DNA of 64,000 nt from contig JADJOT010000002.1 of assembly GCA_016713625.1 (NCBI GenBank), positions 1 to 64,000 on the forward strand, written 5' to 3'. A model generated the notes under the pieces. It was not told the origin of the DNA and did not search any database. It worked only from the letters and a program-made list of their open reading frames with translations. The translations under genes and the position numbers were made by a program. Positions 36,258 to 44,674 of the stretch are shown one piece after another (the stretch's first letter is position 1; the number at the start of each line of letters is the position of its first letter). The stretch is from Candidatus Accumulibacter affinis. GTDB lineage: Bacteria > Pseudomonadota > Gammaproteobacteria > Burkholderiales > Rhodocyclaceae.

Positions 36258-37304
36258 TTACTTGCCGGCGTCAGGCTGCGGGCGCGGGGCGAGACTGACG
36301 CGATTGCGCCCCTGTACCTTGGCGGCGTAGAGCGCCCGATCGGCGCGACCGATAAAGTCAGCGGCGGACTCTCCCGCAACGTGGTCGGCGACGCCGATGG
36401 AAACCGAGATGTTGCCGATCAAGGCATCATTGCTGCCACCCCGCCTGACCCGACAGTTGGCCACCATCGCCCGCAGTGCCTCGGCCAGACCAACGGCTCC
36501 GCCCCGGGGCGTCTGCGGCAGAATCACCGCAAACTCCTCGCCCCCATAGCGCGCCGCAGTGTCCTTGCCCTTCACGTTGGCCCGCAGGATCTGGCCGATG
36601 GTAGCCAGAACCCGGTCGCCAAACAGGTGCCCATGGCCATCATTGAGTCGTTTGAAATGATCAAGGTCGATCATCAACAGGCAAGGGCCGGGCGCGTCCG
36701 TGCTGGCCTCTTGCATGCAAAAACTCAACGCGCGGTCAAAACCCTTGCGGTTGGCCAGCCCGGTCAGGGCATCGATGAGGGCTTCCTCACGCGCCCGCAC
36801 GACCTCCTGCCGGAGTTGCTGGGCTTCGCGCGTGCTCTCGTCCAGTCTGCCACGCAGCGTATTGATCGCTTGCTGCATGTCACGAGTGCCACGCAGAATG
36901 TCCGCCAGACCGGGGACCAGCCCGGCATCCGACGCTCCCGACAACGATTCACCCCAGCGTTCGAGCGAACTGCCAAAGCGGCCAGCGTGGTCACCCGCCG
37001 CGACAGCCGACTCCGCGACCTGGTCGACGAGATGGCTGACGCTGTCACCGATGCGCAAGGCGGCTTGCGCATCGAGTCCAGCGACGTGCCTGCTGTACAG
37101 CCCGTAGGTGGTCTCATCGTCCAGCCGCCCGGCCACCGTTAGGCGCGAGTCGATTGCCACCTGCAGGTCCGGGTTGATGCCCGCCACATACTCGTACCAG
37201 ATTGCGTAGCTCGCCGGATGCAGACTGGCTTCCTGTTGAGCCATCCGTTTCAGGGCCAGGCGCAGGTATTCGGCGCTCTGCGCAGTACTGTGACGATACC
37301 TCAT
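36258..37304 (-). CDS. Diguanylate cyclase (GGDEF protein)
   Basis: 348 residues from ATG 37304 with AGGAGA upstream. The N-terminal 190 residues (LHPASYAIWYEYVAGINPDL...SRHVAG) form a helical sensory or dimerising region without membrane segments, ending in a coiled coil (LRGRLDESTREAQQLRQEVVRAREEALIDALTGLANRKGF). The GGDEF domain has DLDHFKRLNDGHGH and active site GGEEF. The inhibitory I-site position reads KGKD instead of RxxD, so product feedback inhibition is probably absent. Makes cyclic di-GMP in the cytoplasm. Confidence 0.9.
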   Translation of the reverse strand: MRYRHSTAQSAEYLRLALKRMAQQEASLHPASYAIWYEYVAGINPDLQVAIDSRLTVAGRLDDETTYGLYSRHVAGLDAQAALRIGDSVSHLVDQVAESAVAAGDHAGRFGSSLERWGESLSGASDAGLVPGLADILRGTRDMQQAINTLRGRLDESTREAQQLRQEVVRAREEALIDALTGLANRKGFDRALSFCMQEASTDAPGPCLLMIDLDHFKRLNDGHGHLFGDRVLATIGQILRANVKGKDTAARYGGEEFAVILPQTPRGGAVGLAEALRAMVANCRVRRGGSNDALIGNISVSIGVADHVAGESAADFIGRADRALYAAKVQGRNRVSLAPRPQPDAGK

Positions 37305-37354
37305 TCTCCTGGTCTCCTGCTGACGGGTGGTAGGCGGAAACATGCTAGCAGAGC

Positions 37355-37590
37355 TTACCCCTTCTCTGGAAATTTTCGCCGGCCAACGGATGCAAACGAT
37401 CCCCACCAGACGACGCCAGGCGTGCCCGCGGTGACCACAGCACCCCGGTTAACGGCCACCGCCGCCAGATCCTCGGTCCCGTAGTGCCCCAGCAGGGCGG
37501 TGTCAATGACCATCATTCCCATCGACGCCAGATGGGCGATCCACATCGGCGTCGCATGCGCAAGAATCAGGCGGAACTGTTGGGCGAACA
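37355..37590 (-). pseudogene. MATE efflux transporter, N-terminal fragment
   Basis: Starts MFAQQFRLILAHATPMWIAHLASMGMMVIDTALLGHYGTEDLAAVAV, the first helix and a half of a MATE (NorM-like) exporter. Homology stops at about 37445; the remaining codons are unrelated. At least 400 residues are missing, so it is a deletion remnant lying between two GGDEF genes. Confidence 0.7.
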
Positions 37591-37752
37591 TCGGACGGCC
37601 GCAGCAAGGAAGGTCGCTCAGGCTACCCGTTTTTGCGAGTACCGCTTGGTCCCCGGTGGCGAAAAAACGTATAGTTCGCTCCTCATCGGAACCAGAAATG
37701 GAGTTGGACAGATGTCCTTGCATCCGCCGGCGCCAAGCAGTCCAGGAGTCCC

Positions 37753-39267
37753 GTGGTGGTAAACAAGCACACACGGACGCAGACCCTTGCCAACGATGGG
37801 GTGATTCCGATCGCCGAGATGCTTTCCTTGCTGATGGCCGCGGAAACTGGCGTTGCTTTCGGGGTAAAAGGGCTGGACGGACGTTACCAGCTCGCCAACC
37901 AGGCGATGGCCCGACTCCTGCATCCGGCCGCCGCCTGCCTGGCCGGAAAGTCCGAGAGCGACCTCCTGCCGGCAGCACTGGTCGATCAGCTCGTACGCGC
38001 AGACCAATCGATCATCGAGGGCGCGACAGCCGCGTCGGTGGAGATCGATTTTCCGGTCAACGGTCAGAGCCGCCACCACCAATGGGTCAAGGTGCCGGTC
38101 CTTGGACCGGACCACGGGCTGCAGGCGATTGCCTCGATCATTTACGAACTCGCTCCGCTGGCGGCGCCCGGCACGACTCAGGAAACGGTCGACCGCCTGG
38201 AGCAGGCCAATCTTGAATTGCAACAGACGGTCATTGACCTCAAACAGGCGGCCGGCACCGACAAATTGACCGGCACCTGGAACCGCCGGCGACTGGAAGA
38301 GTGTGTGCACTACGAGATGGATCGCCGCAACCGCTATGGCCATCCGCTGAGCATGCTGATCATCGACATCGATTTCTTCAAGGTGGTCAACGATCAGAAC
38401 GGGCACGCGACCGGCGACCAGGTCCTGCAGACGCTCGCTACCCTGCTCCGCGGCAGGCTGCGCGGCAGCGACACGCTGGCGCGCTGGGGAGGAGAGGAAT
38501 TCGTTGTCCTGTGCCCCAACAGTAGACGCAGCAATGCGGCGATGCTTGCCGAACGTTTGCGCAAAGATGTCGCGACGGCGATGTTTCCGGTCGTGGGGCT
38601 GCTCACCGTCAGCATCGGAGTCGCCGAATGCGAGCCCCGAGAAAGCTGGCAACAGTGGTTCGAGCGCGCTGACGAAGCGCTTTACCGGGCAAAAAGGTCT
38701 GGCCGAAACCAGGTTCAACTCGCCGCCACAGCGCGCGGGCCCGATGCCTCGGAGGAATACATTGTCGCCAATTTCGTGCAACTGGTATGGCGCTCAGCCT
38801 ACGAGAGTGGCGACGAAAGGATCGATCATGGTCACCGCCAGCTCTTTGCCGACGCCAACGAGCTGCTGTCGGCAATCCTTTCCGGAGAGACGCCCGACAG
38901 CGTCGGCAAAATCGTCGACAGCCTGATGGACGATGTGGTGCAGCACTTTCGCGACGAGGAAGCGGTCATCGGCACCGCGGGCTTCCCCGCGGCTGTCGAG
39001 CACATCGTCCTGCACCGCGAACTCGTCGACAAGGCATCGCGACTGGTCGACGATTACCGCGCGGGCAAACAAGGCATTGGCGACGTCTTCCAGTTTCTCG
39101 CCTATGACTTGGTGACCAAACACATGCTCGGCGCAGACCGCCAGTTCTTCGCGTACGTGCGACCAGACGTTCCACCCGCTGACAGGACCGGAGACAGACC
39201 ACCGACGGAAAATGCTCGGCAGCGCGGCAGCCGCAGCACGCTGGCAAGCCCGGCCGATCCGGCGTGA
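37753..39267 (+). CDS. PAS-like/GGDEF/hemerythrin fusion, putative oxygen- or redox-sensing diguanylate cyclase
   Basis: 504 residues from a GTG after AGGAG. PAS-like sensor about 20-135 and a short coiled coil. GGDEF about 165-322 with DIDFFKVVNDQNGH, I-site RGSD (237-240) and active site GGEEF (246-250). C-terminal hemerythrin about 338-470 with the diiron ligands in order: H359/H361 (DHGHRQLF), H398 and E402 (HFRDE), H417 and H421 (HIVLH), H457 and D462 (HMLGAD). Bacterial hemerythrin-DGC fusions change cyclase activity with the diiron redox state. The order here, cyclase before hemerythrin, and the extra PAS are notable. Confidence 0.9.
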   Translation: MVVNKHTRTQTLANDGVIPIAEMLSLLMAAETGVAFGVKGLDGRYQLANQAMARLLHPAAACLAGKSESDLLPAALVDQLVRADQSIIEGATAASVEIDFPVNGQSRHHQWVKVPVLGPDHGLQAIASIIYELAPLAAPGTTQETVDRLEQANLELQQTVIDLKQAAGTDKLTGTWNRRRLEECVHYEMDRRNRYGHPLSMLIIDIDFFKVVNDQNGHATGDQVLQTLATLLRGRLRGSDTLARWGGEEFVVLCPNSRRSNAAMLAERLRKDVATAMFPVVGLLTVSIGVAECEPRESWQQWFERADEALYRAKRSGRNQVQLAATARGPDASEEYIVANFVQLVWRSAYESGDERIDHGHRQLFADANELLSAILSGETPDSVGKIVDSLMDDVVQHFRDEEAVIGTAGFPAAVEHIVLHRELVDKASRLVDDYRAGKQGIGDVFQFLAYDLVTKHMLGADRQFFAYVRPDVPPADRTGDRPPTENARQRGSRSTLASPADPA

Positions 39268-39361
39268 GGACCGGGATGGCTGGTCATTTCGGGGCCGCGC
39301 GAACGCAGCGAGTCGCCGCAGCACGAGCGCCCGGTGAGCGACCTGCTACAAGGGCCGCGGA

Positions 39362-39691
39362 CTACTTGCTGACGGCAGCTTTTGCCCTGTCCGCCGCGTC
39401 CTTGGTTGCGTCTGCAGCCTTGACGACCATCTCCTTGCCAGCCTCCTTGGTGGCCTCGACGGCCTCCTTGCCGGCTTCCTTGGTTGCGGCCATGGCATCC
39501 TTGCCGGCCTCCTTGGTGGCCTCAGCCGCTGCGCCAACGGCCGCTCCAGCCTTCTTGGCGGACTCGTCCGCTTTCTGTGCTGCCTCCTTGGCGAGTCTTG
39601 CGGCATCGGCTTTGGCAGCATCTTCCTTCTGACCGCAGGCGGAAACGGTGAAAGCAAACAGAGCGGACATAGCGAGCAAGCGGATTTTCAT
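39362..39691 (-). CDS. Small Ala/Lys-rich lipoprotein
   Basis: 109 residues: signal peptide MKIRLLAMSALFAFTVSAC with a lipobox ending at Cys19. Then a mature part made almost only of Ala, Lys, Glu, Asp and Thr with repeats of an 11-residue kind (ATKEAGKEAVE, ATKEAGKEMVV). It should form a long amphipathic helix, like LEA-type or Lpp-like proteins. Outer-membrane lipoprotein by inference. Function unknown. Confidence 0.75.
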   Translation of the reverse strand: MKIRLLAMSALFAFTVSACGQKEDAAKADAARLAKEAAQKADESAKKAGAAVGAAAEATKEAGKDAMAATKEAGKEAVEATKEAGKEMVVKAADATKDAADRAKAAVSK

Positions 39692-39847
39692 GATTTGGCA
39701 CTCCGGTAGTTATAAAACATGGGCTGGCGAAGTTCAACAAAGCTACGCGTACATCCCTGGTGCGAATCGCGGGAATCATCGACAACAGACCAAGGGTGTT
39801 TGCGAATCGGCGCTATCACAACATATTCACGCACTTGAGTAAACCCG

Positions 39848-39869
39848 CTGCACCGCAGCAGCGGTGCAG
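39848..39869. terminator. Hairpin, possible terminator or spacer stem-loop
   Basis: CTGCACCGC-AGCA-GCGGTGCAG, a perfect 9-bp stem in the 243-bp divergent spacer between the lipoprotein and the kinase-like gene. No T-run follows, so termination is uncertain. Confidence 0.4.
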
Positions 39870-39934
39870 TCCGCGACCGCAGACCTGCTGGCGGCGGGCT
39901 AGCGTGACATTCCACCCGACCACAAGGGAGGCCC

Positions 39935-40852
39935 ATGAAATCTGTTCACCATCGACTCGATCCCGCGCTACACGCGGCCTTGCACGCGGCGATCGGCAGC
40001 GATATGGGATCACTGACCGGCATCGACGCCGCGACCGAGATCGCCGGTGGTTCGATCTCCCGCGCGCTGGTCGTCGAGAGCGGCGAAAGGCGCTATTTCG
40101 TCAAGCTGAACGATGCCCAAGGGGCTGAGATGTTCGCCGCCGAGGCCGACGGCCTGAACGCACTGGCAAGATGCAACGCCCTGCGGGTACCGCGCGTCGT
40201 CGCTCACGGCAGCAGTGGCCGCCAAGCCTATCTGGTACTTGAATATCTGCCACTGCACGCCTTGTGTGAGCGCGCCCAGGGCGCTGCGGCCGGGTACGCG
40301 CTGGCCGCGCTGCACCGCATTCAGGGACCACAGCATGGCTGGCACCGCGACAATTTCATCGGCAGCACACCGCAGTCGAATACCGAGCATCGTGCCTGGC
40401 CTTTCTTCTTCGCCCGTCGGCGGCTGTTGCCGCAGCTCGAACTGGCCAAGCGCCACCCGGAGCATGGCCAGTTGATCAGCAGCGGCCAGCGCCTGGCCGA
40501 GAAGCTTGCGGCACTGTTCGTCGACCATCAGCCACAGCCGAGTCTGCTGCACGGCGATCTGTGGCACGGCAACGCAGCAACCGACGACGCGGGCATGCTG
40601 ACCCTGTATGACCCGGCGGTCTATTTCGGTGACCGGGAGGCCGATCTGGCGATGAGCGAGCTGTTCGGAGGTTTTCCGGACAGCTTCTACGCCGGCTATC
40701 GCGAATCCTGGCCGCTGGCCGACGGTTTCGAGCAGCGCAAAACGCTGTACAACCTATACCACGTGCTCAATCACCTCAATCTTTTCGGCAGTGCCTACCT
40801 GCACCAGGCCGAGCGAATGATCGCCAGGCTGCTGGCGGAGATTGGTAGCTGA
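39935..40852 (+). CDS. Fructosamine kinase family protein
   Basis: 305 residues matching the FN3K/YniA family, which phosphorylates ketosamines (or ribulosamines) on glycated amines for repair. GGSISRALVVESGERRYFVKLN is the nucleotide loop and lysine. Catalytic HGDLWHGNAATDDAG and metal-binding LYDPAVYFGDREADLAMSELFGGF are intact. YLVLEYLPL is the hinge. ATG 39935 follows GGGAGG. Monocistronic by position. Confidence 0.9.
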   Translation: MKSVHHRLDPALHAALHAAIGSDMGSLTGIDAATEIAGGSISRALVVESGERRYFVKLNDAQGAEMFAAEADGLNALARCNALRVPRVVAHGSSGRQAYLVLEYLPLHALCERAQGAAAGYALAALHRIQGPQHGWHRDNFIGSTPQSNTEHRAWPFFFARRRLLPQLELAKRHPEHGQLISSGQRLAEKLAALFVDHQPQPSLLHGDLWHGNAATDDAGMLTLYDPAVYFGDREADLAMSELFGGFPDSFYAGYRESWPLADGFEQRKTLYNLYHVLNHLNLFGSAYLHQAERMIARLLAEIGS

Positions 40853-40939
40853 GGGCGTCCGCAAGCAGCCTGCGGTAGCCTTGCGCAGTAGCAGGAAGCG
40901 CTGCTGCCTGAGCCGACGTTCCATTTCAGGAGGTAGGAC

Positions 40940-42601
40940 ATGCAACCGACAATGCCAACCACTGAGCAAGGGGTCAACCATTTCCGGCAGATCCTGCTGT
41001 GGCCGCTGCAGTTGATGCCGCTGCCAGAGGGAAGCCCGTTGCAGCATCACCATCAGTTGCTGGAACGGGAAGCGGCCGACAACCCGTGGCGGGAACTGGC
41101 CGACGAATTCTGCGGCGACCCCGAGCAATTCCACGAACGCCACTACAGTGAATTTGTCACCTTCCTGCCGTATGTGCAGCGCTTTCTCTACGGCGAGGGC
41201 GGTGGTCAGGAAAACCGCTCGCCATGCGGGGAGTCGCCAATTCGTGTGTTCCGCCGTCACGACGTGGCGAAGGTACGCATGACCTTCAAGGAAAGTGACG
41301 CGCCGATCAACTTCGAGATCGTGCACCTGGATCTATATTTCTTCTACGACATCGACGTCGTCATCCTCGTCGTCGAGATCGCCGCCGACGATCTCGAACT
41401 GCGACAGGTACAGGAAGCGCTGTACCGCTTCGGCCGCGCCTATCCGCCGTACTGGGACGACGACGGCAGCGGTGGCCATTGCCTGAAGCGCGCCGAGTGG
41501 ATCTCGACAGAAGGAGAGGTTCTGGCCGTTTCCGACTACGAAAAGCGCAGCAAGTATCTGGCCTTCGTCAGCCGTTTCCGCGCGCCGTGCATTTCCTCGC
41601 ACTGGGAATTCCTGTTGCGGCCGCTGGTGCTGCATCACTCCGACGAGGAGGGCCTGGTCCGCTACCGGCAGATCGAATATCACCGAATGCCGCTGCTCGC
41701 CTACCTGGCGCTGGATGATCCGCGCACCCTGAGCCGTGGCGACTTTGCCCGCCTGGTGCTGGTCACCGGAGCCGGCAAGAAAGGTTCGCTGCCCTACTCC
41801 GACCAGCACCTCGAGGGTTTCGAAGCGCAGTACTGTTTCGATCGCTTCTGGCATCCGCAGGCCGAGCAGCCGGGAACCCGCCTGCTGTCCTGCGGACACG
41901 CCTTCGTGATGGTCGGCAGTGCTCTCGACACCTACTTCACTGGCCTCGAAAAGGGGCTGCTCGGCCAGTTTCGCCATCAGTTCTTCCTGCTGGCCCTGAT
42001 TCCGCATTTCCACAAGGCGGCGCTGCTGATGCTTTCGGATCGGCTGGTCACGGCGCTCAACCGACTCGAGATCGGCAACGCTGAATCGGTCAAACAATTC
42101 AAGCGCGCCATCCGGGAGATTCTCGAGGTCTTCCTGCGCTTCAGCCATCGCTACTGGTTCCACGAAATCTCCGATCAGGCGCAGGCGCGCGCGCTGTTCA
42201 GGATGACCCGAGAACACCTCGGCACCGAGGCTCTGTACACCGAACTGCGCGAGGAGATCCAGGACATGAGCCAGTACCTCGACAGCGACAGCCTGCGCCG
42301 GCAAGCCAACACGGTGGTCCGGCTGACCGTGGTTACCACGGCCGGCCTGGTAGCGACGATTACCACCGGTTTCCTGGGAATCAACCTGATCGACGCCGCC
42401 CACGATGAGCTGTTCGACAGAATCCTTTTTTTCGCCCTGGTGGCCATCCCGTCGGTGATGCTGACGGGTTTTGCGGTCGTCAAGTCGAAGCCACTGTCGG
42501 ACTTCCTCGAAGCCTTGTCCGACGAACGCCTGTCGCATCGTGACAAGCTCGCGGCGGTGCTTCCCGTCTGGCGCAGGAAACGTCCGCCGCGGCTGGGCTG
42601 A
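40940..42601 (+). CDS. CorA-like membrane protein
   Basis: 553 residues. A long cytoplasmic N-terminal region (FRRHDVAKVRMTF, INFEIVHLDLYFFYDIDVVILVVEI, FLLRPLVLHH) and coiled segments (LREEIQDMSQYLDSDSLRRQANTVVRL) precede two C-terminal membrane helices: VVTTAGLVATITTGFLGINLI and ILFFALVAIPSVMLTGFAVV. The layout and the TGFLGIN sequence at the first helix end correspond to CorA-family Mg2+ channels, where the signature is GMN. Here G-I-N replaces it, so ion selectivity may differ. AGGAGG precedes the ATG. Confidence 0.65.
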   Translation: MQPTMPTTEQGVNHFRQILLWPLQLMPLPEGSPLQHHHQLLEREAADNPWRELADEFCGDPEQFHERHYSEFVTFLPYVQRFLYGEGGGQENRSPCGESPIRVFRRHDVAKVRMTFKESDAPINFEIVHLDLYFFYDIDVVILVVEIAADDLELRQVQEALYRFGRAYPPYWDDDGSGGHCLKRAEWISTEGEVLAVSDYEKRSKYLAFVSRFRAPCISSHWEFLLRPLVLHHSDEEGLVRYRQIEYHRMPLLAYLALDDPRTLSRGDFARLVLVTGAGKKGSLPYSDQHLEGFEAQYCFDRFWHPQAEQPGTRLLSCGHAFVMVGSALDTYFTGLEKGLLGQFRHQFFLLALIPHFHKAALLMLSDRLVTALNRLEIGNAESVKQFKRAIREILEVFLRFSHRYWFHEISDQAQARALFRMTREHLGTEALYTELREEIQDMSQYLDSDSLRRQANTVVRLTVVTTAGLVATITTGFLGINLIDAAHDELFDRILFFALVAIPSVMLTGFAVVKSKPLSDFLEALSDERLSHRDKLAAVLPVWRRKRPPRLG

Positions 42602-42999
42602 GTACCGGCAGTGCCGGGCACAGCCCGGGCGTTGGTTCCGGCGAGTGGACCAGCAATCGTCGGCGGCCGCGATGCCGGATTGTCTGCCTATGCAAAGATC
42701 GGCCCGCGAAATACACGACGCACACGGCGCCGAGTGCATCCTTGGCGTCAAGGGTGTAGATTGCGGTTTTCCAGCGCCCCTCGCAAGCAGCCGCCAGCGC
42801 ATCCTCTGGCGATGAAATTACACGCAATGAACGCAAGCCATTTTCTCCAGCGGCCCGTGCCGGATCGCTCTGCCCGGCTCGGCGGTGAGCAACCTTGCAA
42901 CCTTGCAACCTTGATTTCCTGCTGACCTGACGGAGTGGAGGCCGACCGTGCGCCACCAGGCAACCCGCTGGAGCAACCCCGATCCAGGAAGCGCATCCG
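42602..42999. other. Intergenic region, no gene recognised
   Basis: 398 bases. Minus-strand frames are open but match no family I know. A triplicated CAACCTTG (42892-42911) is the only repeat seen. Confidence 0.35.
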
Positions 43000-44671
43000 G
43001 TGCGAATTCATTCCCTGACTGTTGAACAAGCTCTGACCAGCCTGAATTCCTCAGCTGGCGGCCTCAGCGCCAGCGAAGCGGCACGCCGGCTGGCCGAGTT
43101 CGGTCCCAACCATCTCGAGGAGGTGGAGCGCGAGCACCTGCTGCTGCGTCTCGCGCGCGAGTTCACGCACTTCTTCGCCATTATTTTGTGGATTGGCGCG
43201 GCTCTGGCTTTCTTCGCCGAGCATTTCGATCCAGGCCAGGGCATGGCGCGCCTCGGCGTGGCCATTATCGGCGTGATCATCATCAACGGCGTCTTCTCCT
43301 TCTGGCAGGAATACAAGGCGGAGCGGGCGGTCGCCGCACTGCGTCATTTGCTGCCACAGAAAGCGACGGCGCTGCGGGCCGGCGAGATCGTCGAAATTCT
43401 CGCCAGCGACCTCGTGCCGGGGGACCTTCTGCTCCTCGAAGAAGGCGACTTCGTTCCTGCCGACTGCCGGCTGATTGCAGTCTTCGGTTTACGGGTCAAC
43501 CTGTCGACGGCGGGGGGGCGCGCGTTGGGGGGGGGGGGGGGGGGCCCGCGCGACCGTCACCCTGTCGCTGGCCATGGCCACGCAGCGGATGGCCAAGCGC
43601 AACGCGCTGGTGCGCCACCTGCCTGCAGTTGAAGCGCTGGGTTCGACCACCGTGATCTGTAGCGACAAGACCGGCACGCTGACCCAGAACCGGATGTCGG
43701 TGCAACAACTGTGGCTGGGGGGCGCATTTCTGCCGTGCACTGATCTGGCGACGAACCGTCAGCTGGCGCAGGATCACCGCGAGTTGTTCGTCAATGCAGC
43801 ACTGTGCCACGACCTGAAGGAGGTCGACGAACAGGGGATGACCCTCGCCGGGCTGATCGGCCTCGCAGACCCGCCGCGCGCCGAGGTACCGGAAGCCATC
43901 GCACGCTGCAACGCGGCGGGCATCCGGATCATCATGGTTTCCGGCGACCACCCGCGCACGGCACTGGCCATCGCCCGCCAGATCCGCATGGTCAGGAGCG
44001 AGCAGCCGGTCGTTATCATTGGTGAGCAACTGCGCCTGATGTCAGCAACGCAACTACAACTGGCGCTCGACGCCCCGGAGATTCTTTTCGCTCGCGTCGC
44101 TGCCGAACTCCAGATCCTGGCCGTCGATCTCGGCACCGACATGCTGCCGGCACTTGCTCTCGGCGCCGAGAAGCCCGATCCGGCGGTGATGACCAGGCCG
44201 CCGCGAGCACGCGGTGAACGGCTGCTATCGTGGGGCCTGATGGCGCGGGCCTACCTTTTCCTGGGCGTGCTCGAAGCGGCGGCGGCGATGTTCGTGTTCT
44301 TCTTTGTCCTCGACGCCGGGGGCTGGCATTTCGGCCAGTGGCTGGACCGCACTGACCCCCTCTACCTGCAGGCGACTTCCGCCTGTCTGGCGGCGATCGT
44401 GGTGACCCAGATCGTCAACGTCTACCTCTGCCGCCACCCGCGCAAGTCCGTGTTCACCTACGGCTTCGGTGGCAATCCCTACCTGCAGCTCGGCATCCTG
44501 GCTGAAGTGACGGCAATTCTCTTCATCTTGTACACATCGCCGGGTAACTGGCTATTTGGCACGGCACCGGTCGACAGCGCTACCTGGCTGCTGGCCGCCG
44601 GCTGCGCCGCGCTGATGTGGTCGCTCGAAGAGCTGCGCAAAGCCGCGCTGCGCCGAACCAGCAAGGATTGA
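43000..44671 (+). pseudogene. P-type cation-transporting ATPase with three missing segments
   Basis: PMA1/SERCA-like P-type ATPase from GTG 43000 (AGGAA upstream): cation ATPase N-terminus, TM1-2, actuator start (LASDLVPGDLLLLEEGDFVPADCRL), then a poly-G tract with frame change. After it come the phosphorylation loop ICSDKTGTLTQNRM, LIGLADPPRAEVPEAI, and C-terminal helices from LQILAVDLGTDMLPALALG. Compared with the family's roughly 850-900 residues about a third is missing. The gaps are the actuator TGES loop with TM3-4 (at the poly-G), most of the nucleotide-binding domain (after ALCHDLKEV) and the GDGVND hinge with TM5 (after ILFARVAAE). The last two gaps keep the reading frame. It cannot pump as written. 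Confidence 0.8.
43509..43544. other. Poly-G tract inside the P-type ATPase gene
   Basis: Runs of 7 and 18 G at the point where about 130 residues of the ATPase are missing. Same type of tract as at 36045. Probably an artefact. Confidence 0.85.
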
Positions 44672-44674
44672 ACG

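Noticed and set aside
35987..36379. Glycine/proline-rich proteins over the G tract
   Set aside because: They are translations of the homopolymer and have no independent support.
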